From: Chrysomallon squamiferum | Taxonomy: Eukaryota; Mollusca; Gastropoda; Neomphalida; Peltospiridae | Direction: 5' to 3' | Assembly: GCA_012295275.1 (NCBI GenBank) | Contig: CM022679.1 | Span: forward strand, 20,462,342-20,526,341 | Length of the DNA stretch: 64,000 nt | Shown here: positions 17,860-32,825 of the stretch, in pieces | Layout: each line of letters starts with the position of its first letter | How positions within the stretch are numbered: the first letter of the stretch is position 1 | Made by a program: the position numbers and the translations under genes | Notes under the pieces: generated by a model | The model's database searches: none | Seen by the model: only the letters and a program-made list of their open reading frames with translations | What the model was told of the DNA's origin: nothing

Positions 17860-18701
17860 CACCATAAAGGTTTTCCTGTATTATATTATATAATATGAAA
17901 ATTTCAGAATCATACAATCATTTAATTTCAAAAATAAAAAATCTTAATAGTATGAACAAAACTAATCTTTTGCAGAAAATGAATTACTATTTTATTAAAT
18001 ATTAAACTTTTCTTACAAACAACATTTAGTATTTAAAGATGAAACTAACAAAGTAAAACATTACTTTGCCAATGTTTTCTGGTTGAATCTCTACTGGAGG
18101 GTTATAAATAGGATGAAATTGGAAGATATCCATTTGAAATTTTGTCTGTATTTCCTGACTTTATGTTGCCATTGATTTTAGTTTAGCTTTTAAAAATTAT
18201 TTAATTAATTCAGAAATTAAAAACTATTTTATTACTTTTTTGAAATTTCTGTTTTGTTTCTGATCGTCACTTTCTGTATATACATTTCTATGTATGGTGT
18301 GTGTGTGTGTGTGTGTTTGTTTATATTTTTATGAATGTTTGCATAGACATAAACTTATGTAACTACAACATGTTAGAGTGGTATCAAACTGTTTCAAATG
18401 AAATGTAACAGCTCAACAGATCTTAGTATGTCTAAGTTGTTTACACAGCATCAGTTGTCAACACGTTTGATGATTCGTGGAATGTCACCTGGGAGTACTG
18501 GAAAGACACTTACAACTGTCAGTGGGATCCACTTTACTTCCAGTGCTATGATGGCACATGTGTGTCCAAGTCCCAGCACTGTGATGGCTTTTGACAGTGT
18601 CCAGATGGATCTGATGAATTTTCATGCAGTATTTCAGGTTTAAATGGCACATCATGAAATGCAACTGAATGTGGGATGCTGTCTTTGGAATCATGCTTAA
18701 T

Positions 18702-18739
<38 letters not shown>

Positions 18740-21700
18740 TTTATTTCTCTTCTTCTTCTTTTTTCCAGGAAATTTTGAGAGTCTTTTTCTTTGTGTATGT
18801 TATATTTTTTAATTATAAAAAAGGTGCATGAAATATTTTAAAGATCGGATGTATGCTTTTTAAACTAAAATTCTGCATGTGATTGTCCTATGCATGACTC
18901 TTTGAATTCATGGAGAAAATCTGCCCTGACCAGAGGTCACATTAAAAGAAATGTCTGGTTATTTCAGCAACAACATATTGGTGTATTAAAGACTGCGTTA
19001 CATTCTTTCTTACTGAATGAAAACAAAATAATCTCTCTCAGAATAACAGTACAAAATACTGAAGCAATTATTTCACTGGAAATGCATTTTTCAGTTGCAT
19101 GATGCATTTTACCTGTGCACATGTTTGCATGTGTAAATTATTTTGAAAACCTTTTTGCTCTTGGTTTTACATTTTTTTAAATCAACACATTTTAAAACAA
19201 CATCATAGCTTGTTAAGGTTTATGTTTGCATTTGAATAAGTTGGTTCAAATGTATTTATTGTTAATGTGTAAATCTTTAGAAGTTTACTGTTAAACTGAA
19301 GTAAAAAAAACAACATTTTATAGAAAGATGTTACAAGTTAAAGATTTAAAGAAAATCAAAAAGTGAATTATATTGTCATTAGAAAGTTATGAAGCCTTGA
19401 ATAATTGAAAAAAAAAAAAAAATTTCACTGGATTTGGAAATATTTATTACCTGACAATGTGTGACTGGTAAACATAATAAAATATATTTATTTGTTAACT
19501 GTTTATAGACTGGCTAGATGCTTTTATTTTCAGGATTATTTCAGTGATTTATTACAATTTTAAAATTTCTTTTAATCTTAAAGAAAACTACAATAATTTT
19601 ATTTATAACACACTAAAAAAAAAGTATTATTCAGTATAAGTATGTGTATTTCAGTAGTTATTTCCTATCACTAAACCTGCACACACAAATGGAAGTATTT
19701 TAATTACATCACTTCATTATTTAATAAGAGAAAAAAATACATTTTCATAATACTGTTCAGTTTAAAATAGTATTGAAAATAAATATTTCAATTTTTATTT
19801 TCTGTCAGTAAATGAATTAATTTTTACACCAATTCTTGACTGTCTCATAGTTTTGAACACATATTTCCTTTTAATACTGTGACTTGATTTGTAAACTTCA
19901 TCTCTCATTTTAATCATTTTTGTGATTTCTTGTTTATTTTCAGACACCTGTGAAAAATTTACCCAAGAAGTTGCAACAATCCAAATCAACATTGATGAAG
20001 CAAACACCCAGATTGATGTTGACAGTAATTATTTCTTATCACTGTAGATATTTAATGGGGAAATGTTCTGTCAATCATACCAAATTATTTTACAGCAATG
20101 TTATACAGAAAAACAAAAAATCATTGTTAAAGATATACATACACACACATATATATAGATATAATTTAAATTTTTGAAATTTTTGAAATTTTTTAATAAT
20201 GGTGTTAACAAGATATTTTGCAGTGAATTTAAAATGAAAGAAACTGAAATCTTTATTTTTTATTTTTTTTTATTCTGGTATGTAGTAGATGTAAGAAGAT
20301 TTAAACAATTTTTAAAAATCGTAAATAGAATAATAAGACAGGAATTAAAGATTTATGCAGTCACTGATAATAAACAGTAATTCAAATATAAATGTATTTA
20401 ATGCTAAATTTCTATGACTAGGAATTGGAATAATTTATCAAATAAACTTATTTATATTTTCATTAGTATTTTTAAGAAATTTATATTATTTTAACTCTTG
20501 TTGGATTCATGTATTTCTTATTTGTATATTTATCATTTTGTGTTTTATTTTAATTACAGTTAATCCAGCTAGATACACAGTGAATTTACCATTCAGTTCA
20601 GTCATAGAGTCGGTAACATTTTCTGATGATACCAGAAATACTGATAATTCCCTTCCTCCTAAAACTTATTTTCAACTGATTCGGAACACTAACCTGGGTA
20701 ACTGGCAAATTCGGATGATAAAACCTATAGACAGAGATGTAAGTGTTGATGTAAATAGGAAAATTATTATAAACCAGTAGTAGATGTAAATTAAAATATT
20801 ATTCTAGACCAGTATTAGATGTAAATAAAAATATTATTATAAACCAGTATTAGATGTAAGTAAGAAAATTATTCTAGACCAGTATTAGATGTAAGTAAGA
20901 AAATTATTGTAAACCAATATTATATGTAAATAAGAAAATTATTCTAAACCAGTATTAGATGTAAATAAAAAAATTATTCTAAACCAGTATTATATGTAAA
21001 CAAGAAAATTATTATAAACCAGTAGTAGATGTAAATTAAAATATTATTCTAGACCAGTATTATACGTAAACAAGAAAATTATTATAAACCAATATATGTA
21101 AATAAGAAAATTATTCTAAACCAGTATTATATGTAAACAAGAAAATTATTCTAAACCAGTATTATATGTAAATAAGAAAATTTTTATAAACCAGTATTAG
21201 ATGTAAATAAGAAAAATGTTTCAGATAAATAAGAAAATATTCTAAATCATTTAAGGTTGTTATATCACATAGAAATACTGAAATTATACTTGTATAATGC
21301 AATTAACTATTTAATAAATTGATTTTATATTTGTTTGTTGTTTGTAGGGCCAGTTTCCAGCTGCGAATGATGACATCAACTCAGTAGAATATGAACTTAT
21401 CTGCAAGGATAATACTAATACCAGTGTAAGTCATATTTTGTCACAGTAACTTCACATATATATCTTATTGCTTACAATTCACTCTTGTCATTTCTCTTTC
21501 TTATCTTTAATCCAAATCCATTTACAAATCTGGACTCAACCCAACCAGCCTGAATATACCAATACTGGTATAGTAGGTTTTTTTTTAAATGAAAATATCT
21601 GGTTAATTGCTTCTACCTTGACTAAACCAATACTATCAGTAATGAAGAGAATGATGTTATTTGTCTAGTTTAATTTGTACTTGAAGATACAGCCAACCAT

Positions 21701-24700
21701 TTCAGAACATGCTTCATTATTTTTGTCAAACACCAAATTAATCATGATGAATTTGTTTACAGTTTGATTTGATATTGTTTAACTGATTCGCTGTTTTTTA
21801 AATTCAGCCATTCTATCCACTTTTGAAGATGCAGATTGTTGATTTGAATGACAATGCTCCGCAGTTTGTAGGTGCTCCATATGCTGCTACAGTCAATGAG
21901 GTAGGATATTGTTAATTTGTTACAAAATATAAATCAACAAATTTTTATCTGGTTTGATGTTTCAGCAGGATTACCTTTCATGATTAAACAGAGCTGCTGA
22001 CATCACAAAATTGTATAGTTAATCATCAGAATAATGTCAGTAACAGTAGAAATTATTCCTTCATTAAGAATCAAATGGAACTGGATTTCAATGAAAACTG
22101 TTATTTTTATTTGTGTTCAGCTTATGCCTGTGGGAACAACAATTTTCCGATCAGTTTCCTCTACTGACCTGGACAGGTTGAAGAATGCTGTTGTTGAATA
22201 CACTATACTGCCAGGAAATGGAGATGCAGTAAGTGTTTTAATTATTTGTTAAAGAAAAACAATTAAAGTTGAATTAAAAGTATGTATAACCTAACATTTC
22301 TGCAACAAAATTAACCTAAAGGGTTATATTTTGAATTATAACAATAATACATTAATAATGCTTTAGATAAATAATTGAAATCTTGTTTTCACAGAATGAT
22401 GGCTTCACCAAGTTTGCTATTCCAACCCCTTCCCAGGGATTTGTGACAGTTAGTGAGACTCTGGACTTTGAAGCTGTCAATGTTAATAATGCACCATTCT
22501 ACATTGTGAGAATCCAGGCAGCTGTAAGTATTGATTTGGCAGGAATTCAGGCTGAGGATTACAACAGTGGATTATGAAATAATACTTAGTGCAATAGTCT
22601 TTCATCATGACAAAAACAGTAAATAAAATTTCAGCAAAATACTGGAAAAATAACTTTAAATAACAATACTAATCTGTGTTTCTATTTTTAATGTTTGTTT
22701 TTGTTTTGTAAGTTGTGATGTATAAGAGTATTTTCTGAGCAATAAGACAGTGTCTGATATAATGTGAGTCTAACATACAGTGCTGGTTTCCAGTGTTTCA
22801 CTGAATCTCTGTGTGTTACAGGATCAGCCAGATGATAAAACCAAACAGAAAAAATCAGTAACATTTCTCAACATTACAATAACAGACGGAGATGATCAGG
22901 GTCCAGTGTTTGAGTACAGTGGCTGTAGATTGACAACAACAGCACCACCAGTGTGTTTTAACCCAGAATACAGCATCAGCGTTGTTACTGGTTCAACAGT
23001 AAGAAAATATTAATTAAATTAATATGTTAGACGCAACAGTTAAACAGAGTTCAATTCATTTCAACTGATGCAAATGAATCTAATTGTAAATAAAGTTAAT
23101 TATGGTAATTGCTATTAGAAGTTGCTAAATTTTAGTATATCTCAAAGTATGAAACCTTGAAAACATTTTAATGCATTATAGCTTCAATTATTTTAAAAAC
23201 AGATTTTTATATCTGTAAAAATTTATAATATAATTAATTATTTTTGATAGAATAGATTATTTTTGTATGCTGTTTACTTGATGGTTTAAACTGTTTTGTT
23301 ATATTTGAACAGTTTTCATAGTTTTTTTAATTTGATAATGTTAACTATTTTTACTCTGTTATATTTGATATGTAAAGTATTTTTACACTTTGTTATATTT
23401 AATAGATATATTTGATAATGTAAACTATTTTTACACTTTGTTATATTTGATAGTCTAAAATATTTTTACAGTTTGTTATATTTGATAGTGTAGATTATTT
23501 TTACAGTTTGTTATATTTGATAGTGTAAACTATTTTTACACTTTGTAATTTTTGATAGTAAAGTATTTTTACACTTTATTATACTTCACAGTTTAAATTA
23601 GTTTAATACATACATTTAATATATGATACAAATTCTAAATAACATGTTTTCCTTCTTATTATTATTTTTATTACTAAAATAGCACTCTTTCTTCACAGTA
23701 GAAATATATAATAACTTTGTTTGAAATTTTATTTTTATATAATATTATGTGATTTATAATATTATAATACTTTATTTTCTCTTTTTAAAATTACTTCTTT
23801 TGTCATTTATTTAGACTGGAGTTCTTGAGGTCCATGCTATTCCAGACACTACTAATTCACCTGTAAACATTGCTGCTAGAGACCAAGATTCACTTAACTA
23901 TCCCATCAGCTTCACCATTGAACAAAGTATGTTTTATATATACCCTACACACATACACTGAGCACTATATATATATATACCCCACTCTCATCTCTAAGCA
24001 GTATATACAACCCCACATTCATCTGTAAGCAGTATATACACCTCCACACTCATCTATAAGCAGTATATACACCCCTACACTCACCTGTAAGCAGTATATA
24101 TACCTCCACACTCATCTATAAGCAGTATATACACCTCCACACTCATCTATAAGCAGTATATACACCCCTACACTCACCTGTAAGCAGTATATACACCTCC
24201 ACACTCATCTATAAGCAGTATATACACCTCCACACTCATCTGTAAGCAGTATATACACCCCACACTCATCTATAAGCAGTATATACACCACCACACTCAT
24301 CTATAAGCAGTATATACACCTCCACACTCATCTATAAGCAGTATATACAACCCCACTCATCTATAAGCAGTATATACACTTGCACTCTCATCTGTAAGCA
24401 GTATATACACCTCCACACTCATCTATAAGCAGTATATACACGTCCACACTCATCTGTAAGCAGTATATACACCCCCACACTCATCTATAAGCAGCATATA
24501 CACCTCCACACTCATCTATAAGCAGCATATACACCTCCACACTCATCTATAAGCAGTATATACACGTCCACACTCATCTGTAAGCAGTATATACACCTCC
24601 ACACTCATCTATAAGCAGTATATACACCCCCACATTCCTCTGTAAGCAGTATATATACACCCCCACACTCATCTGTAAGCAGTATATATACCCCACACTC

Positions 24701-27700
24701 ATCTGTAAGCAGTATTTACCCCACACTCATCTATAAGCAGTATATACACCCCACACTCATCTATAAGCAGTATATATACCCCACACTCATCTGTAAGCAG
24801 TATATACACCCCCAAACTCATCTATAAGCAGTATATACACCCCCAAACTCATCTATAAGCAGTATATACACCCCACACTCATCTATAAGCAGTATGTACA
24901 CCCCTAAACTCATCTATAAGAAGTATATACACCCCCAAACTCATCTATAAGCAGTATATACACCCCCAAACTCATCTATAAGCAGTATATACACCCCACA
25001 CTCATCTGTAAGCAGTAGATACACCCCACACTCATCTGTAAGCAGTATATACACCCCACATTCCTCTATAAGCAGTACATACACCCCACATTCCTCTATA
25101 AGCAGTATATACACCCCCAAACTCATCTATAAGCAGTATATGCACCCTCAAACTCATCTATAAGCAGTATATACATCCCCAAACTCATCTATAAGCAGTA
25201 TATACACCCCCAATCTCATCTATAAGCAGTATATACACCCCCAAACTCATCTATAAGCAGTATATACACCTCCACACTCATCTATAAGCAGTATATACAT
25301 CCCTACACTCACCTGTAAGCAGTATATACACCTCCACACTCATCTATAAGCAGTATATACACCTCCACACTCATCTATAAGCAGTATATACACCCCTACA
25401 CTCACCTGTAAGCAGTATATACACCTCCACACTCATCTATAAGCAGTATATACACCTCCACACTCATCTGTAAGCAGTATATACACCCCACACTCATCTA
25501 TAAGCAGTATATACACCACCACACTCATCTATAAGCAGTATATACACCACCACACTCATCTATAAGCAGTATATACACCTCCACACTCATCTATAAGCAG
25601 TATATACAACCCCACTCATCTATAAGCAGTATATACACTTGCACTCTCATCTGTAAGCAGTATATACACCTCCACACTCATCTATAAGCAGTATATACAC
25701 CTCCACACTCATCTATAAGCAGTATATACACCTCCACACTCATCTATAAGCAGTATATACACCACCACACTCATCTATAAGCAGTATATACACCTCCACA
25801 CTCATCTATAAGCAGTATATACAACCCCACTCATCTATAAGCAGTATATACACTTGCACTCTCATCTGTAAGCAGTATATACACCTCCACACTCATCTAT
25901 AAGCAGTATATACACGTCCACACTCATCTGTAAGCAGTATATACACCCCCACACTCATCTATAAGCAGTATATACACCTCCACACTCATCTATAAGCAGT
26001 ATATACACCTCCACACTCATCTATAAGCAGTATATACACGTCCACACTCATCTGTAAGCAGTATATACACCTCCACACTCATCTATAAGCAGTATATACA
26101 CCCCCACACTCATCTGTAAGCAGTATATATACCCCACACTCATCTGTAAGCAGTATATATACCCCACACTCATCTGTAAGCAGTATTTACCCCAAACTCA
26201 TCTATAAGCAGTATATACACCACCACACTCATCTATAAGCAGTATATACACCTCCACACTCATCTATAAGCAGTATATACAACCCCACTCATCTATAAGC
26301 AGTATATATATACACTTGCACTCTCTCATCTGTAAGCAGTATATACACCTCCACACTCATCTATAAGCAGTATATACACGTCCACACTCATCTGTAAGCA
26401 GTATATACACCCCACACTCATCTATAAGCAGTATATACACCTCCACACTCATCTATAAGCAGCATATACACGTCCACACTCATCTGTAAGCAGTATATAC
26501 ACCTCCACACTCATCTATAAGCAGTATATACACCCCCACATTCCTCTGTAAGCAGTATATATATACACCCCCACACTCATCTGTAAGCAGTATATATACC
26601 CCACACTCATCTGTAAGCAGTATTTACCCCACACTCATCTATAAGCAGTATATACACCCCACACTCATCTATAAGCAGTATATATACCCAACACTAATCT
26701 GTAAGCAGTATATACACCCCCAAACTCATCTATAAGCAGTATATACACCCCACACTCATCTATAAGCAGTATGTACACCCCCAAACTCATCTATAAGCAG
26801 TATATAGACCCCCAAACTCATCTATAAGCAGTATATACACCCCCAAACTCATCTATAAGCAGTATATACACCCCACACTCATCTGTAAGCAGTAGATACA
26901 CCCCACACTCATCTGTAAGCAGTATATACACCCCACATTCCTCTATAAGCAGTACATACACCCCACATTCCTCTATAAGCAGTACATACACCCCACATTC
27001 CTCTATAAGCAGTACATACACCCCACATTCCTCTATAAGCAGTATATACACCCCCAAACTCATCTATAAGCAGTATATACACCCCCAATCTCATCTATAA
27101 GCAGTATATACACCCCCAAACTCATCTATAAGCAGTATATGCACCCTCAAACTCATCTATAAGCAGTATATATACATCCCCAAACTCATCTATAAGCAGT
27201 ATATACACCTCACTCTCATCTATAAGCAGTATATATACCCCCCAAATCTCATCTATAAGCAGTATATACACCCCCAAACTCATCTATCAGCAGTATATGC
27301 ACCCTCAAACTCATCTATAAGCAGTATATACATCCCCAAACTCATCTATAAGCAGTATATACACCCCCAATCTCATCTATAAGCAGTATATACACCCCCA
27401 AACTCATCTATAAGCAGTATATACACCTCCACACTCATCTATAAGCAGTATATACACCCCACACTCATCTATAAGCATATATATACACCCCAGTATATAC
27501 ACCCCACATTCATCTATAAGCAGTATATACACCCCACATTCATCTATAAGCAGTATATACACCCCTGAAACTCATCTATAAGCAGTATATATACACCCCC
27601 AAACTCATCTATAAGCAGTATATACACCCCCAAACTCATCTATAAGCAGTATATACACCACCACACTCATCTATAAGCAGTATATACACCTCCACACTCA

Positions 27701-30700
27701 TCTATAAGCAGTATATACAACCCCACTCATCTATAAGCAGTATATACACCCCCACACTCATCTGTAAGCAGTATATACACCTCCACACTCATCTATAAGC
27801 AGTATATACACCTCCACACTCATCTGTAAGCAGTATATACACCCCACACTCATCTATAAGCAGTATATACACCTCCACACTCATCTATAAGCAGTATATA
27901 CACGTCCACACTCATCTGTAAGCAGTATATACACCTCCACACTCATCTATAAGCAGTATATACACCCCCACATTCCTCTGTAAGCAGTATATATATACAC
28001 CCCCACACTCATCTGTAAGCAGTATATACACCCCACACTCATCTGTAAGCAGTATATACACCCCACACTCATCTATAAGCAGTATATACACCCCACACTC
28101 ATCTATAAGCAGTATATATACCCCCACACTCATCTGTAAGCAGTATATACACCCCCAAACTCATCTATAAGCAGTATATACACCCCCAAACTCATCTATA
28201 AGCAGTATATACACCACCACACTCATCTATAAGCAGTATATACACCTCCACACTCATCTATAAGCAGTATATACACCCCCACTCATCTATAAGCAGTATA
28301 TACACTTGCACTCTCATCTGTAAGCAGTATATACACCTCCACACTCATCTATAAGCAGTATATACACCTCCACACTCATCTGTAAGCAGTATATACACCC
28401 CACACTCATCTATAAGCAGTATATACACCTCCACACTCATCTATAAGCAGTATATACACCTCCACACTCATCTATAAGCAGTATATACAACCCACACTCA
28501 TCTATAAGCAGTATATACACTTGCACACTCATCTGTAAGCAGTATATACACCTCCACACTCATCTATAAGCAGTATATACACGTCCACACTCATCTGTAA
28601 GCAGTATATACACCCCACACTCATCTATAAGCAGTATATACACCTCCACACTCATCTATAAGCAGTATATACACCTCCACACTCATCTATAAGCAGTATA
28701 TACACGTCCACACTCATCTGTAAGCAGTATATACACCTCCACACTCATCTATAAGCAGTATATACACCCCCACATTCCTCTGTAAGCAGTATATATACAC
28801 CCCCACACTCATCTGTATGCAGTATATATACCCCACACTCATCTGTAAGCAGTATATACACCCCACACTCATCTGTAAGCAGTATATACACCCCACACTC
28901 ATCTATAAGCAGTATATACACCCCCAAACTCATCTATAAGCAGTATATACACCCCACACTCATCTGTAAGCAGTATATATACACCTGTAAGCAGTATATA
29001 CACCTTCTCCACATTCCATCTATAAGCAGTATATACACCCCCAAACTCATCTATAAGCAGTATATACACCCCACACTCATCTATAAGCAGTATATACACC
29101 CCACACTCATCTATAAGCAGTATATATACCCCCACACTCATCTATAAGCAGTATATACACCTCCACACTCATCTATAAGCAGTATATACAACCCCACTCA
29201 TCTATAAGCAGTATATACACTTGCACTCTCATCTGTAAGCAGTATATACACCTCCACACTCATCTATAAGCAGTATATATATACACGTCCACACTCATCT
29301 GTAAGCAGTATATACACCCCCACACTCATCTATAAGCAGCATATACACCTCCACACTCATCTATAAGCAGTATATACACCTCCACACTCATCTATAAGCA
29401 GTATATACACGTCCACACTCATCTGTAAGCAGTATATACACCTCCACACTCATCTATAAACAGTATATACACCCCACACTCATCTGTAAGCAGTATATAC
29501 ACCCCCACACTCATCTGTAAGCAGTATATATACCCCACACTCATCTGTAAGCAGTATATACACCCCACACTCATCTGTAAGCAGTATATACACCCCACAC
29601 TCATCTATAAGCAGTATATACACCCCACACTCATCTGTAAGCAGTATATACACCCCCAAACTCATCTATAAGCAGTATATACACCCCCAAACTCATCTAT
29701 AAGCAGTATATACACCCCACACTCATCTGTAAGCAGTATATACACCCCACATTCTCATCTATAAGCAGTATGTACACCCCCAAACTCATCTATAAGCAGT
29801 ATATACACCCCACACTCATCTATAAGCAGTATATACACCCCCACACTCATCTATAAGCAGTATATATACACTCATCTATAAGCAGTATATACCCCCACAC
29901 TCATCTATAAGCAGTATATACACCCCACATTCATCTATATATACAGTATATACACCCCACACTCAACTATAAGCAGTATATACACCCCATATATCTATAT
30001 ATACACCCCATACTCATCTATAAGCAGTATATACACCCCCACACTCATCTGTAAGCAGTATATACACCCCATATTCATCTATAAGCAACATACACCCCCA
30101 CACTCATCTATAAGCAGTATATACACCTCCACACTCCTCTATAAGCAGTATATACACCCCACACTCATCTATAAGCAGTATATGCACACCATATTCATCT
30201 ATAAGCAGTATATACACCCCCACTCTCATCTATAAGCAGTATATATACCCCCACACTCATCTATAAACAACATACACCCCCACACTCATGTATAAGCAGT
30301 ATATGTACAGACAACAAACTGTGAAAAAGCCAGGTTAATTATATACTGAAACATTTCTAATAAATTCTCTTTTGAAGAAAATATATAAAATACTGATGTG
30401 TGTGTGTGTGTGTGTGCGTGTGTGTGTCCTACTAATAGCATTTACATGGAAATTGATAGCATACGTAATTGTTTATAAGGAACTGGAAGTCACATTTATT
30501 TTTTTAATTATTGTTTTTAATATTATTATTTATTTTTTATTCTGTTTATCTTCCCCATATAATTATTAAAAAGAATAAATGTTAACATCCAATAACTTTA
30601 ACTATAAAGTAAAACAAATTTTAATTGATTTAAAATTTATTTGTGATAGCAACACCAGCTGGTCTGATAACTAAATTCAACCCACTTCAGTCAGTTCGAC

Positions 30701-31461
30701 CATCAGCAGGCAGTTTGCTCTACACTACAAGTCTCAGTCTGAGGAGTGCTATCACCAAGGCTGATGTCATCAACAATGAGTTCGAGATTGTCATACGGGT
30801 TGGTAGCATTTACATTTCTCAAAATTGATTATATTGAATTATATAAAATTTGATTAATTAATAAAATTTTACAGAAACTGTTTTTCTTGAAATAAAGCTT
30901 TCCCTGTCTAACTGTTCTAAATAAAACAGAAGGTTTCATAAAAAAAATAATACTAAGTTCAGATAAATGATATGTTTTAAATAACTTTTTATTGAATCAC
31001 AGATAGATATGAAGTGAAGATAGCATTACATTTTTTTCAACATTTTCTTCAATAGAATTCTGACAAAACCCAAGGTTTTGTCCACATCAAGCATGTCTGA
31101 ATAATAATCTGATGGAAGTATGTTATAAATTGTTACTTTAAAATAACTGGACTAACTTCTGTTTCCAGGCTACAGAGACAGGTCCAACATCAGGAGCTAA
31201 CAGATTCCAGCGGGCTGTTGTCCGTGGAAAGTTTGTTGCTGCTAATAACTTTCCACCAACTGTCACTTCATCTACTGGAAATTTCATTGGCTACATTCGT
31301 GAAGATGCCAAAACCAACGACCACGTTAGAGACTCCAGTCTTACAAATACGTTGCAGCTGGTTGTTACTGATCAGGATGTGGTGAGCTTTTTTATCTTTA
31401 AACATATTTTATTTTTTTTGTTTTTTATTTACTAGATAAGATAAAATATAAAATGTATTAA

Positions 31462-31497
<36 letters not shown>

Positions 31498-32785
31498 ATC
31501 TGGCTGTTTATCAAACTATTAAAATTATTTTATTCTTTTTTTGAGGTAAAACCCAAACTGTTAAGCAGAGTATTATAAATTGATATTACACCATTCATTT
31601 TTGTTGTCTATGCAGTCTGCCTCTGACCCAAAACAGACATATACATATGAAGTTATCGGAACAACAGCATTTAAAGTTGACACAGATGGTTTTCTCAGAT
31701 TGGCTGCACCTGGCTTGGACTATGATGCAGGACAAAAAACATACACTTTTCAGGTTGGTAATCAGCAAAACAGCAGCACAAAAGCTGATAATAATTTGCA
31801 CACAAACACACGTGAAAACTGAATCCAAAGTGGGGTTGCTGAGCCAGTGATAATGAAGTGCTGCTGCAGTTGCTGAATGATGGAGCTGTGTACATCAGTG
31901 TGTCATTTGTAAAGCAGACCATATTTCTCAATGCTTAATTTTTATTTACAGTATGACCACATTAAATAAAAACACTATAATTCTGATTTTATTGGTTTTC
32001 CTAGCCATCATATATGTATTTTTTAAATGTTGAACACCATTTTTTTTTTTTACAGTTATTTGATCTAGCTTTTTATCTGTTGCTGACAAAATGTTTTAAA
32101 ATGTCAGATGAAAATTCATGCTTGTACTTTGGATTCTAATAATGCTAAACCTTGTTTATTCATCAGTGTGTGATTATTTGAATAATAATAATAAAAAAAT
32201 CTGTATGATTAATGTTAAATTAAACAGTTCTTCTAGCTGAATTTTCCATTTGTAGAGAAAGATTATTTTGAATATTTCAGTGTGTTGTACTAAACTTCGT
32301 AATCACTTACTGCTACTCACTGAACATTTGAACACACTATTCATGTATTTTATATTTCAGGTCAGAGTGACAGAAGCAAGTACAAAGGAAAAGTTATCAA
32401 CCACACAGGACTTGACAGTGAATGTAATTGATGTGAATGATAACAGACCAACCTTCCAGTCCAATTTACTAAAATTTACCAAACCAGCAGGCACTTACAA
32501 CAAAGACTTTATAACAAATGTATGTCTTTACATGGAATATAAATGGTTTTGTTGTTAACATATTCCTTCATTAAATCATAAAAATATTTTATTCATTACT
32601 AATAATTTTTCAAATACAATTTACATAGACACATACATTGTTTATCACATGTACACATAACTGCTACTGTTTATTTTTGTTATTGTTAAACAAATATTTT
32701 ACTATTTTTTTATTATTCATTGCACATAAATTTACAACTGTTATTTCTAATACAATCCTTCATTTGTCACCAACACCTGAATATT

Positions 32786-32825
<40 letters not shown>

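Noticed and set aside
24941-29665. Many minus-strand ORFs with a DECGVYILLI ten-residue repeat
   Set aside because: They arise because 30-bp satellite units stay in frame by chance. Intermixed 31-bp units break them, and there are no splice, start or composition signals of a real gene.
31595-31931. Minus-strand and alternative-frame ORFs over 31.6-31.9 kb
   Set aside because: They overlap protocadherin exon 13, whose own frame has splice sites and a cadherin signature. The others are shadows.
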